The notes below the pieces were generated by a model that made no database searches, was not told the DNA's origin, and saw only the letters and a program-made list of their open reading frames with translations. The position numbers and the translations under genes are program-made. A DNA stretch of 25,737 nucleotides from a virus: positions 1 to 25,737 of the IMG/VR virus record IMGVR_UViG_3300042397_000832, one strand, 5' to 3'. Shown in pieces: positions 1 through 6,814 of the stretch (positions are counted from its first letter, which is position 1; each line of letters starts with the position of its first letter).

Positions 1-170
1 AGCCTTACACAGAGATTACAGAAAACGAATACGACTACTACATCGGTCGCATTGCAAAGATTGACTTCTCTGCAATCTATGATGGGGTAGACAACCTTGA
101 GGCACAGGGTGAGGCATACTGCACCACTGACTACTGTGAGATCAAGATTCAGGATAAGGATGTAAAATAA
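1..170 (+). CDS. C-terminal end of a probable ribonucleotide reductase (partial)
   Basis: An open frame enters from the left edge (first whole codon at base 3) and ends at the TAA at 168-170, giving 55 visible residues. Near the end there is a YC-TTDY-C segment, a C-x4-C pair close to the C-terminus. Ribonucleotide reductases, especially the B12-dependent class II enzymes, carry a redox-active Cys pair at this place that is recycled by thioredoxin or glutaredoxin. The next gene encodes a thioredoxin-like protein and overlaps by one base (TAATG), which supports the reading. Only the tail is visible, so the catalytic domain cannot be checked and the call is an inference from the Cys pair and the neighbour. 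Confidence 0.5.
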   Translation, partial: PYTEITENEYDYYIGRIAKIDFSAIYDGVDNLEAQGEAYCTTDYCEIKIQDKDVK

Positions 171-421
171 TGAAAGAACTAATTCATTTCTCTGCTACCT
201 GGTGCCAGCCTTGCAAGCAAATGCAGCCAACCATTGACAAGTTCTTGGAAGACAATCCAGACATCTCGTACGTCAAGTATGATGCAGATAAAGATGTCAC
301 AAAGTTTACCGAAAACAACATTACTGGTGTGCCTGCCTTTGTTATTAACATCGAAGGCCAAGAACCAAAGTTCCACAAGGGACTTGCAACAGCAGAAAAG
401 TTTGCCTCTCTATTTGAATAA
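170..421 (+). CDS. Thioredoxin-like protein
   Basis: This 83-residue protein has the thioredoxin active site W-C-Q-P-C at residues 11-15 (redox pair C12/C15) and the cis-proline motif G-V-P at 53-55. It is shorter than a full thioredoxin (about 105 residues), which is usual for phage thioredoxin or glutaredoxin-like proteins. Its ATG overlaps the stop of the upstream gene, so the two are probably co-translated. The likely role is to reduce the C-terminal cysteines of the upstream reductase during dNTP synthesis in the cytoplasm. A strong terminator follows 15 bases after its stop, so this gene ends its operon. The family call is solid; the substrate is inferred. Confidence 0.88.
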   Translation: MKELIHFSATWCQPCKQMQPTIDKFLEDNPDISYVKYDADKDVTKFTENNITGVPAFVINIEGQEPKFHKGLATAEKFASLFE

Positions 422-435
422 AGGGCAATATGGGA

Positions 436-464
436 AGGGGGTATCTTCGGATACCCCTTTTCTT
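436..464 (+). terminator. Rho-independent terminator with UUCG tetraloop
   Basis: GGGGTATC (438-445) pairs perfectly with GATACCCC (450-457) around a TTCG tetraloop, and TTTTCTT follows. This is a classic intrinsic terminator, closing the reductase/thioredoxin operon just before the promoter of the PA14 gene. Confidence 0.92.
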
Positions 465-476
465 ATGCCTAAATAA

Positions 477-485
477 TGTTATAAT
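477..485 (+). promoter_or_regulatory. Extended -10 promoter for the PA14 gene
   Basis: TGT-TATAAT (477-485) is an extended -10 element directly after the terminator; no good -35 box is seen. Transcription would start near 492, inside the left arm of the hairpin at 490-511. Confidence 0.65.
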
Positions 486-489
486 AGTC

Positions 490-511
490 TTGTTAGCCTT
501 AAAACTAACAA
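490..511 (+). other. 5' leader hairpin next to the ribosome binding site
   Basis: TTGTTAG (490-496) and CTAACAA (505-511) form a 7-bp stem with an 8-nt loop. Its right arm runs into the AAGGAG ribosome binding site at 510-515. At the very 5' end of the predicted transcript it could protect the mRNA or tune translation of the exported PA14 protein. Confidence 0.5.
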
Positions 512-523
512 GGAGACCCCAAA

Positions 524-2275
524 ATTAAAAAACCCCAGATTATATTACTAACAGTTTTACTAGCCTTTGCCCCACTTTTTATGTCCAGCCTAGCATTCGC
601 AGAATCTAGAGAAGAATATGATGCACAAGTGGAAGCAGCCGAGGCTCAAGTTTCTGCTGCTCAGGAAGCCCTACAAGACGCACAGACGGCTTATAATAGT
701 GCTCTGGCAACTGGAGTGTCCCTAGATTCTCAGATAGCCCAGGCAGCCCAGAATCTTGCTAATGCACAGGCTGCATACGATCAATCTCAGATCCCAGACC
801 CATCATGGACAAGGCCAGATGTAGAGCAAGTTTATACTGTTGATGTTCCATACACAGTCCAGGTTCCTTATATTGTCCAAGAGCCAGTTGTGACAAGCGT
901 TGCAACCACAACATCCGTTCCAAATACCACCTACGTAATTACTGGTGGGGTAACTGCTCAAATGTATAATCGTCTTGGATACAACAATGCTCCACCATTG
1001 CCAACAGCAAACGAAACGCCATTAGTAACTACAACTGTTTCTAACATAGACTTCCAATGGGGAAGTGGGTTCATCTTTCCAGAAGGAAACGTTTGGCGTT
1101 CAGAGGATGTGCTTGTTAAGTTTACTGGTAATCTCATGGTTCCTGCTGATGCATACTACGAGTTCTTTGCACCAGCAGACGATGGGGTAATTCTAAACAT
1201 TGCTGGAATGGGACTGATCAACGACTGGTATGACAAAGGCGGTGGCGGAACCATCTCGCAGCCAGTATGGATTAGAGCAGGCATCCTATACCCATTTACA
1301 TTTTACTACTACGAAAATGGTGGTGGAGCATGGGTACAGTTTAATGCCAGGGTAGTTGGTGATTCAGATTTTCAAGTAGTTCCAGCAGCATGGCTAGGAG
1401 CACAGGTAACAGAAACAACCACCTATGAAGAAGTAACAACATATACCGACGTAACTACGTATGTTGATGTGACTTATTATAGAGAAGAGTTGGCCTATCG
1501 ACAGGAAGAAAGAACGAGAACGGTTCCTGACGAGAATGCTGTTCAACCAAAGATCAAAGATCCGAACCTACTTCCTTCTATAGAAAATGCACAAGATAAT
1601 TTAGATAGTCTTAATGCTAGCAAGAATGAAAACTCGGGTATAATTGAATCAGCATCTAAGGATGTAACAACTGCACAAGAGGAGTTACGTGTCGCTCAAC
1701 AAGAACTGGAAGCCATTCCACCATTCAGAGAGCCAACACCTACGCCTACGGAGACCGAGAGCACTCCTGAAGAGCCAACAGAGCCTGAGCCAGAACCGCT
1801 ACCAGAACCAGAGCAAACAGAAACCCCAGACCCAGAATCAGAATCTGAGTTACGAGTAGACGAAGCAGTATCCGAGATTGAAAATCTTGTAGAGATAGAT
1901 CCAGACGAACTTACAGAAACTCAGGTAGAAGAACTTGTTTCAGCAGCCATGATTGTTTTTGAAACAGCAGAGCAAGGCTCTGAGGAATACAACCAAGCAC
2001 TTGAGGCACTAGCAGTTGCAGCACAAGCAGACGACCCACAAGTTTCTGAAGAACTTGCAGCAATCCCACTACTAGGAGATGCTGCAGTAGTAGCCTTAGA
2101 AGTATTTAATAATCTTGGTAACGTTGGTGCAGACATGTCTCCTCAAGTTCGTGAAGAATCAGAAAAGACAATTATTGCATCTGTTATCGCAGCAGGAGCA
2201 GCAATCAACGCTGTCTCCGCAGCAGCAGTAACCGCAACATCTTCGGGTGGCGGAGCAGCAAGGAGGATAAACTAA
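524..2275 (+). CDS. Exported PA14-domain, coiled-coil surface or structural protein (AUU start)
   Basis: The first ATG of this frame is at 581, but starting there removes a clear N-terminal signal. Reading back in frame to ATT at 524 adds MKKPQIILLTVLLAFAPLF, which gives a complete Sec signal ending at A-F-A before E-S. An AAGGAG lies 8 nt before ATT, and an in-frame TAA lies just upstream (506-508), so ATT is the only codon that fits. The mature part has an Ala/Gln-rich coiled coil (about residues 30-85), beta-rich segments with many V/Y/T repeats, a PA14-type domain (about 175-280, with APADDGV and the aromatic-rich YPFTFYYYENGGG), a second coiled coil, a Pro/Glu/Thr-rich linker (about 400-445) and an Ala-rich hydrophobic C-terminus. 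PA14 domains bind glycans, so a role in adhesion or host envelope binding is likely. Starting at 581 is the conservative alternative. Confidence 0.72.
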   Translation: MKKPQIILLTVLLAFAPLFMSSLAFAESREEYDAQVEAAEAQVSAAQEALQDAQTAYNSALATGVSLDSQIAQAAQNLANAQAAYDQSQIPDPSWTRPDVEQVYTVDVPYTVQVPYIVQEPVVTSVATTTSVPNTTYVITGGVTAQMYNRLGYNNAPPLPTANETPLVTTTVSNIDFQWGSGFIFPEGNVWRSEDVLVKFTGNLMVPADAYYEFFAPADDGVILNIAGMGLINDWYDKGGGGTISQPVWIRAGILYPFTFYYYENGGGAWVQFNARVVGDSDFQVVPAAWLGAQVTETTTYEEVTTYTDVTTYVDVTYYREELAYRQEERTRTVPDENAVQPKIKDPNLLPSIENAQDNLDSLNASKNENSGIIESASKDVTTAQEELRVAQQELEAIPPFREPTPTPTETESTPEEPTEPEPEPLPEPEQTETPDPESESELRVDEAVSEIENLVEIDPDELTETQVEELVSAAMIVFETAEQGSEEYNQALEALAVAAQADDPQVSEELAAIPLLGDAAVVALEVFNNLGNVGADMSPQVREESEKTIIASVIAAGAAINAVSAAAVTATSSGGGAARRIN

Positions 2276-2446
2276 ATGAAAAAATTTCTAAATGACATTC
2301 TTGGTCAAGCCTGGACACTCCTCGGTATGTTCGTAGCCTGGGTAGTTCTAGAGGGCTCTGCCAAAACAATCGTTGGATATTGCATACTTGGGACCTTGGG
2401 TCTATGGGCAGCGACATATCCACTAAGAAATGAAAAAGAAGATTAA
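2276..2446 (+). CDS. Small two-helix membrane protein, holin candidate
   Basis: A 56-residue protein begins with ATG directly after the TAA of the PA14 gene, with AAGGAGG 9 nt upstream. It has two hydrophobic stretches (about residues 11-25 and 32-47) and a charged RNEKED tail, as in small phage holins or holin-associated proteins. It sits between an exported PA14 protein and another small membrane protein. No diagnostic motif is present, so the holin role is only suggested by size, topology and position. Confidence 0.6.
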   Translation: MKKFLNDILGQAWTLLGMFVAWVVLEGSAKTIVGYCILGTLGLWAATYPLRNEKED

Positions 2447-2472
2447 ACGCATAAAGAAAGGAGTTGTTTAAT

Positions 2473-2730
2473 ATGGTAAAACAAATCGCAGACATATTCG
2501 CAAGAATGGTAGCAGTCTTCGTAATCTCAGCACTTGGGGTTCTAGGTGCTGGTGCTATTGCTGGAGTAGAGGTTCTACAGGCAGTACTTATGGCAGGTCT
2601 ACTTGGTGTAGCACGTGTCCTTGAAGATCTAGCCAAGTCATTCCTTCAGGATGGCAAACTTACTCAGGCTGAGATTAATGCAGCATTCCGCAAGGAACAC
2701 AGCAGAGCAGAAGAAGAAGCAGAGAAGTAA
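2473..2730 (+). CDS. Small membrane protein, holin-like
   Basis: This is an 85-residue protein starting at the ATG at 2473, preceded by AAAGGAG at 9 nt spacing; the upstream TTG at 2464 is less likely. Residues 10-48 are strongly hydrophobic and Ala/Gly/Val-rich, with room for two membrane helices. The C-terminal third is charged (QDGKLTQAEINAAF, then an E/K-rich tail). Hydrophobic N-terminus plus charged cytoplasmic tail fits a class II holin. It forms a pair with the membrane protein at 2276. The lysin genes of this window are elsewhere (4644 and 18322), so the holin call is tentative. Confidence 0.6.
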   Translation: MVKQIADIFARMVAVFVISALGVLGAGAIAGVEVLQAVLMAGLLGVARVLEDLAKSFLQDGKLTQAEINAAFRKEHSRAEEEAEK

Positions 2731-2742
2731 TAGCAAAACCCC

Positions 2743-2771
2743 TTGACTACCCTCTCTATATGGTGTAAAAT
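2743..2771 (+). promoter_or_regulatory. Sigma-70 promoter
   Basis: TTGACT (2743-2748), 17 bp, TAAAAT (2766-2771). The start is predicted near 2778, upstream of the gene at 2800. A TTG inside the -35 box opens a longer frame, which is therefore not the real start. Confidence 0.85.
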
Positions 2772-2799
2772 AGATACACTACTTAGAGAGGGTTTTCAC

Positions 2800-2979
2800 A
2801 TGAGTGAAACAAACGATAACGAATTTGGAGAATGGCTCCAGATTGGCATTGACAAAGGATGGGTCTCAGATCCATTCTGCTATACGCACGATGGCGACCC
2901 ATATATGACTGAAGAAGAAGAAAGAGAATGGGAAGAGGGCGGAGACCCTTGTGCCCCTGTCATTAAGATTCTGGACTAA
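2800..2979 (+). CDS. Small acidic phage protein (GWVSDPFC/HDGDPY type)
   Basis: A 59-residue acidic protein starts at ATG 2800 behind AGAGAGGG. It contains GWVSDPFCYTHDGDPY, an E-rich stretch (EEEEREWEEGGDPC) and two cysteines. Proteins with this pattern are common and uncharacterised in actinophages; this is from memory, not a search. Cys and His spacing (C..H..C) might allow metal binding, but this is not a known zinc motif. The gene is the first of the transcript from the 2743 promoter, and its TAA overlaps the ATG of the glycosyltransferase downstream. Confidence 0.8.
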   Translation: MSETNDNEFGEWLQIGIDKGWVSDPFCYTHDGDPYMTEEEEREWEEGGDPCAPVIKILD

Positions 2980-4178
2980 TGGCTGATTTATTTTTGAGTG
3001 GCCCATTTGATTTTAAGGGCAAAGGATGGGGTTATGCACATTACTCCTATGGCTTTGCTATGGAATCATTTATGGACATTGCAAAACATACAGACAACAT
3101 TCTAGGTACATTCTCATATCCGTTTAATGTTGGTGTAGTAAAAGCATCAATTCGCAAGTCAAGAAATCCTATTAGCATTTCTTTCTTGCCACCAGACGTT
3201 TCGTTATTTGCACCCAACTCAAAAAACATTTGTGTTTTTGCCTGGGAGTTTGACAAACTGCCACCTAAGAGTGCTGGATCAAATGGTATCTTTAAAAAAG
3301 ATTATGAGAGAATGCTAAAAAGATATGACTCAGTGATTACTTTATCGTCATACTCAAAGAAAACTCTTGGAAACTATGGCATCAAAGCACACGTTTTGCC
3401 TTCGGCGGTATCCAAAAAGACCATAGAGCCAAACGAAACTATTAAAGATACAGCATGTTATCACTTTACCACTGTGCCCAATGCCTATGAGGGTAACCCT
3501 GGAATACCACTAAAAGACATACTAGACAACTCTAAATATGAGCAGAGATTTCTTTATGTTTTTAATCCGAACGACATTAGAAAAAACTTTGGAAATCTTG
3601 TGACGGCATTTACCAGGTTCACTGAAGAATATCCAAACGCAGTCTTGATCCTAAAGATGACAGCAAAGAATAGTCTAACAAAACTACAAGAGATTGCCTT
3701 TAAGAGAGAGTTTCCATCTTTCCCAAATACAGCCTTTAATAATGTTTACGTCATTGCAGATAGGCTTAGTGATAGCAAACTTCAAATGCTTATGGATTCT
3801 TGTCAGAACTATGTGTCTCCAACTAGAGCAGAGGGCCAGAACCTTCCTCTATGCGAGGCAATGCTTTCTGGAATGCTATGTATTTCACCAGATCACACAT
3901 CAATGGCAGACTTTGTAACAGATAAATCAAACATCGTCCTTGATTCATATCCATGGGTTGTAGACAAGACCACCCATAAGTATAGTGAGTTTTGGGGATT
4001 TACTTGGTATGGCGTAAGCGAGGACTCCATCCTTGACGGATTAAAAACTGCTATGACATTGACAACAGAGCAGAAAGATGCTATGATAAAAGAAGCCAAA
4101 CGGAATGTAGAAAACTTCTGTTCGCCAGAATCAGTGCTTAAAAAGTGGCAAGATATTAAGTTGCAAATTGGCATCTGA
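2979..4178 (+). CDS. Glycosyltransferase, GT4-like (GT-B fold)
   Basis: A 399-residue protein of typical GT-B length. The C-terminal half shows the features of family 4 retaining glycosyltransferases: the nucleotide-binding domain begins with RFLYVFNPNDIRKNF (about 190-204), where a K/N-rich loop follows the first strand, and the sugar-donor motif is SPTRAEGQNLPLCEAMLSG (about 285-303), the equivalent of the family E-x7-E signature. The N-terminal half would bind the acceptor. The ATG overlaps the upstream stop (TAATG) without a good ribosome binding site, so translation is probably coupled. With the sugar genes at 5690-8558, 11233 and 12920 it suggests phage-encoded glycan modification. Donor and acceptor cannot be read from the sequence. 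Confidence 0.85.
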   Translation: MADLFLSGPFDFKGKGWGYAHYSYGFAMESFMDIAKHTDNILGTFSYPFNVGVVKASIRKSRNPISISFLPPDVSLFAPNSKNICVFAWEFDKLPPKSAGSNGIFKKDYERMLKRYDSVITLSSYSKKTLGNYGIKAHVLPSAVSKKTIEPNETIKDTACYHFTTVPNAYEGNPGIPLKDILDNSKYEQRFLYVFNPNDIRKNFGNLVTAFTRFTEEYPNAVLILKMTAKNSLTKLQEIAFKREFPSFPNTAFNNVYVIADRLSDSKLQMLMDSCQNYVSPTRAEGQNLPLCEAMLSGMLCISPDHTSMADFVTDKSNIVLDSYPWVVDKTTHKYSEFWGFTWYGVSEDSILDGLKTAMTLTTEQKDAMIKEAKRNVENFCSPESVLKKWQDIKLQIGI

Positions 4179-4189
4179 TCCTGTATAAT
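4161..4189 (+). promoter_or_regulatory. Sigma-70 promoter for the tRNA cluster
   Basis: TTGCAA (4161-4166), 17 bp, TATAAT (4184-4189), located inside the end of the glycosyltransferase gene and 10 bp before tRNA-Asn. Confidence 0.8.
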
Positions 4190-4199
4190 TGAATAGTAT

Positions 4200-4272
4200 T
4201 GGTCCATAACTCAGTTGGCAGAGTGTTCGGCTGTTAACCGAAATGTCGGAGGTTCGAACCCTCCTGGACCAG
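4200..4272 (+). tRNA. tRNA-Asn (anticodon GTT)
   Basis: A complete cloverleaf of 73 nt: acceptor TGGTCCA/TGGACCA, D stem ACTC/GAGT, anticodon stem TTCGG/CCGAA around CTGTTAA, T stem GGAGG/CCTCC, discriminator G. CCA is not encoded. Confidence 0.96.
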
Positions 4273-4287
4273 CGATAGAAATATCAT

Positions 4288-4358
4288 GCGTATGTTGCAT
4301 AGTGGTAGTGCCCTATCCTTCCAAGTTAGAGGTGCAGGTTCGATTCCTGTCATACGCT
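4288..4358 (+). tRNA. tRNA-Gly (anticodon TCC)
   Basis: A 71-nt cloverleaf: acceptor GCGTATG/CATACGC, D stem GCAT/GTGC, anticodon loop CTTCCAA, T loop TTCGATT, discriminator T. The anticodon stem CTATC/GTTAG has one T-T mismatch. CCA is not encoded. Confidence 0.92.
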
Positions 4359-4361
4359 CGG

Positions 4362-4407
4362 ATGGCACCCTAGCATTACTCGTAAGATCAATTTCACTGG
4401 GTGTCAT
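4362..4407 (+). other. Stable hairpin between tRNA-Gly and tRNA-Asp
   Basis: ATGGCACCC (4362-4370) pairs with GGGTGTCAT (4399-4407), with one G-U pair; two more pairs (AG 4372-4373 with CT 4397-4398) form after a bulged T. The loop is about 23 nt. It is followed by TCTTT. It may be an RNA-processing structure of the polycistronic tRNA transcript, a weak terminator, or a decayed tRNA; it does not fold as a tRNA. Confidence 0.5.
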
Positions 4408-4412
4408 TCTTT

Positions 4413-4486
4413 GGCTTCGTAGTTCAGTTGGTTAGAACGCCACCCTGTCACGGTGGAGGTCGTGGGTTCAAGTCCCATCGGAGTCG
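4413..4486 (+). tRNA. tRNA-Asp (anticodon GTC)
   Basis: A 74-nt cloverleaf: acceptor GGCTTCG/CGGAGTC with two G-U pairs, D stem GTTC/GAAC, anticodon stem CCACC/GGTGG around CTGTCAC, T stem GTGGG/CCCAT, discriminator G. Confidence 0.95.
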
Positions 4487-4533
4487 CTAACGGTTGCCTA
4501 ACCGCTCTCAGGGGTATGAGATAAAATAGGTGT

Positions 4534-4606
4534 GCCACCTTAACTCAGTAGGTAGAGTGCCATACTTGTAATATGGATGTCAACAGTTCGATTCTGTTAG
4601 GTGGCT
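4534..4606 (+). tRNA. tRNA-Thr (anticodon TGT)
   Basis: A 73-nt cloverleaf: acceptor GCCACCT/AGGTGGC, D stem ACTC/GAGT, anticodon stem CCATA/TATGG around CTTGTAA, T stem AACAG/CTGTT, discriminator T. A TAAAAT at 4522-4527 just upstream could be a -10 element of its own, but no -35 box is seen. Confidence 0.95.
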
Positions 4607-4610
4607 CAAG

Positions 4611-4619
4611 TGGTATAAT
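4611..4619 (+). promoter_or_regulatory. Extended -10 promoter for the M23 peptidase gene
   Basis: TGG-TATAAT (4611-4619) lies 4 nt after tRNA-Thr and 24 nt before the ATG at 4644. An AAGGAGGT ribosome binding site follows at about 4630. Confidence 0.75.
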
Positions 4620-4643
4620 TAAATATACAAGGAGGTCATAACT

Positions 4644-5294
4644 ATGGCTAAAGCACAATTTCCAATTGACGGTAAACTCGGAAAAGATTTTAAAGTCACA
4701 TCACTAATGGGTATGAGAATTCACCCTGTAACAAAAGAAAAGAAGCACCACAATGGAACAGACATCTGGTCCTCACACGAACCATGCTGGATTGAAGCAC
4801 CCTACGATGGTGTCGTTCTAGAAGCAAAGAAGTCAACAAGTCCAGGCGGAGGTTTTGGAAACTACGTAATCTTGCTACACAAGATCGGTGGTAAGCAGTA
4901 CACAACCCTATACGCACACATGCAAGATGGAACTGTTAAGGTTAAGAAGGGCCAGAAGGTTGAGGCAGGAACCCCTCTAGGAAAGATGGGTACTACTGGA
5001 ATGTCAACTGGCAAGCACCTTCACTGGGAACTTCGTCTAGGTAAGCAACACATCTGGGATAAGATGGGCAAGAATTACATTGAGCCAATTGCATTCTTCA
5101 AGGCTGTTATTGCACAAGAGGCTGCTATCGCAACCGCACCAGTCGTTGCTACAGATGATGATGTAGTAGCACCAGCACCAGTTCACGGAGCAAAGGCACC
5201 AGCAGCAAAGCCAGTGCCAGCAGCAAAGCCTGTTGCAAAGCCTGCTACGAAGAAGCCTGCAGCAAAGCCTGCAACGTTAGCAGTAAAAGAGTAA
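4644..5294 (+). CDS. M23 family zinc peptidase, probable endolysin
   Basis: This 216-residue protein has the LytM/M23 signature: H36-N-G-T-D40 supplies two zinc ligands, LYAHM (89-93) carries the catalytic His, and H125-L-H127-W-E the third ligand. These enzymes cut peptide cross-bridges of peptidoglycan. There is no signal peptide, as expected for a holin-released phage endolysin. After residue 150 comes a low-complexity tail of Ala-Pro-Lys repeats (units like AAKPV, AKPAT, KKPAAKP), probably a basic linker or wall-anchoring tail. The strong AAGGAGGT site and own promoter point to high expression. It could also be a structural murein hydrolase, although the basic tail and promoter favour a soluble lysin. 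Confidence 0.88.
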   Translation: MAKAQFPIDGKLGKDFKVTSLMGMRIHPVTKEKKHHNGTDIWSSHEPCWIEAPYDGVVLEAKKSTSPGGGFGNYVILLHKIGGKQYTTLYAHMQDGTVKVKKGQKVEAGTPLGKMGTTGMSTGKHLHWELRLGKQHIWDKMGKNYIEPIAFFKAVIAQEAAIATAPVVATDDDVVAPAPVHGAKAPAAKPVPAAKPVAKPATKKPAAKPATLAVKE

Positions 5295-5298
5295 TCAA

Positions 5299-5475
5299 GT
5301 GCCAACATACGAATACGCTTGCAGAGAATGCGAAACTACCTTGGTAGAAAAGAGAAGCATTCACGACCCATCGCCAGATCACTTTTGTGATAAGTGCGGA
5401 AAGATAATGACACAGGTTGTGGGTAGCCTGGGTATTCAGTTTAAAGGCAGTGGATTCTATAGGACGGATAAGTAA
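5299..5475 (+). CDS. FmdB-type zinc-ribbon protein (GTG start)
   Basis: A 58-residue protein starts at GTG 5299, four bases after the lysin stop. It begins (M)PTYEYACRECE and ends GIQFKGSGFYRTD, both hallmarks of the FmdB putative regulatory family. Two Cys pairs, C8-x2-C11 and C30-x2-C33, form the zinc ribbon. FmdB proteins are small putative regulators of unclear function. Its TAA overlaps the ATG of the next gene (TAATG), so they are translationally coupled. Confidence 0.87.
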   Translation: MPTYEYACRECETTLVEKRSIHDPSPDHFCDKCGKIMTQVVGSLGIQFKGSGFYRTDK

Positions 5476-5690
5476 TGTTAGAGACAAAAGAGTGGGTACT
5501 TACTACCGCAGATCGTTGCGACAGTTGTGGTGCACAAGCATACGTTCAAGTTAGAGGTATCTCTGGAGAACTTATGTTTTGTGGTCACCACTACGATACG
5601 TCCAACACGGACAAACTAAAGTCATTTGCCTTTGAGGTAGTGGACGAGCGTGAACGTCTAATTGAGAATAGGTTGCAGGGGGAAGATTAA
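5475..5690 (+). CDS. Small Cys-rich protein of the actinobacterial TAADRC/CGAQAY type (DUF7455-like)
   Basis: A 71-residue protein with LTTADRCDSCGAQAYVQV (about 9-26) and MFCGHHY (34-40). The C-x2-C and C-x2-H pairs should bind one zinc. This pattern is familiar from Actinobacteria and their phages as a domain of unknown function, which I recall as DUF7455. It is one of the better host indicators here. ATG and upstream TAA overlap; its own TAA overlaps the next ATG. Confidence 0.83.
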   Translation: MLETKEWVLTTADRCDSCGAQAYVQVRGISGELMFCGHHYDTSNTDKLKSFAFEVVDERERLIENRLQGED

Positions 5691-6814
5691 TGGCAATTGA
5701 TTTTAGAAAAAAGGTTTCTAGGTTTAAAAGACAGGACAGAGATATCTCTCGTGTCCTAGAGACAAACTTTCCAGAGGGGATAAGCAATCACTTGCCATTT
5801 TGGGAAGGAATACACACAATAAAAAACATAGAAGACCATGACGTATTCAATCCAAGTAGATTAAAGATTTTTGAGTTAAACGAAAAAACAGTAACAAAGG
5901 GCTACGTTGATGCAGATAACGCCAAGGCCATTCACTTTATAAGTCCAAGAAAAAAACTTATCAAAACAATTGTTGCAAGTTATTATCACGCCATTGCCGA
6001 CGACCTTGCAGAAATTGTATATGCTTTAGATAGATATCCAAACTCAGAACTAATCATTAACGTTGGTGACATTAGATCTGGTCTTTCTAAACCCGACTGG
6101 GACTTTGTTGGATTCTTTTTAAGATGTTTGGATGACAAAAAAGTTAAATACACACTTGTAGAACTTTCAAAATTTGATGTTATCTATATGAATAACTTTA
6201 CTATGCTATCATTTCCTTTTCACTCTGGTGCAAGACTAGATATGCTTTCAGACTTTTTTAAAAAATATGTCACGAAGCCAAAGCAAAAGCCTTATAGAAA
6301 AGTGTTCGTTAGTCGTGGCAAGATGCCATTTAGAGAGCCATCGAAAGATGCAATAAACTTTTCCTATAAGAATGATAATAGGATTGATCATCCTCAAAAG
6401 ATTGAGAAGGTCTTTAGGGACCTAGGCTTTGAGATTGTTTTTCCAGAGGACTTTACATCATTCCAGGATCAATTAGACTTTTTCTATTCTGTAAAAACTT
6501 TAGCATCTGTAACCAGTTCTGGAATTGTAAACGCTGTATTTATGCAACCAGGTGGAACTATCATAGAACTTTCCACTCCACTCATAACACAGTCGCCAGT
6601 TGTCAATGACAAATATCTTATGGATAACGGAATTGATCCAAAAGACTATGAACTAGACGTAAATACCGTTCAAGAAATTCACATGTTCTATCACAATCTA
6701 GCCTTTTTCAAAGGGCATGCCTATGTAAGTATTCCAAATTATTACAGGGATACGGAAAAAATAAAAGCATTTATAGATGCAAACGCTCCGCTAAAGGAAA
6801 TGCTTGAGAAATGA
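5690..6814 (+). CDS. Glycosyltransferase, GT61-like
   Basis: A 374-residue protein starting at the ATG that overlaps the upstream TAA. Motifs of the GT61/DUF563 type are visible: ASYYHAIADDLAEIVYAL (about 100-117), where the H and D of Y-H-x3-D-x-L are conserved; KVFVSRGKMPFR (about 204-215); and a C-terminal block of the form LGFEIVFPEDFTSFQDQ, then VTSSGIVNAVFMQPGGTIIE, which matches the donor-binding half. The family includes xylosyl- and GlcNAc-transferases. It is the first gene of a four-gene overlapping sugar cassette (5690-8558). The specific sugar is not inferable. Confidence 0.82.
   Translation: MAIDFRKKVSRFKRQDRDISRVLETNFPEGISNHLPFWEGIHTIKNIEDHDVFNPSRLKIFELNEKTVTKGYVDADNAKAIHFISPRKKLIKTIVASYYHAIADDLAEIVYALDRYPNSELIINVGDIRSGLSKPDWDFVGFFLRCLDDKKVKYTLVELSKFDVIYMNNFTMLSFPFHSGARLDMLSDFFKKYVTKPKQKPYRKVFVSRGKMPFREPSKDAINFSYKNDNRIDHPQKIEKVFRDLGFEIVFPEDFTSFQDQLDFFYSVKTLASVTSSGIVNAVFMQPGGTIIELSTPLITQSPVVNDKYLMDNGIDPKDYELDVNTVQEIHMFYHNLAFFKGHAYVSIPNYYRDTEKIKAFIDANAPLKEMLEK

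Noticed and set aside
2205-2636. Minus-strand 143-residue ORF over the membrane-protein genes
   Set aside because: It is antisense to two genes with good ribosome sites and has shadow composition (Ser/Arg/Thr/Leu-rich).
2743-2799. TTG start at 2743 for the small acidic protein
   Set aside because: The TTG is the -35 box of a canonical promoter; the ATG at 2800 has the ribosome site.
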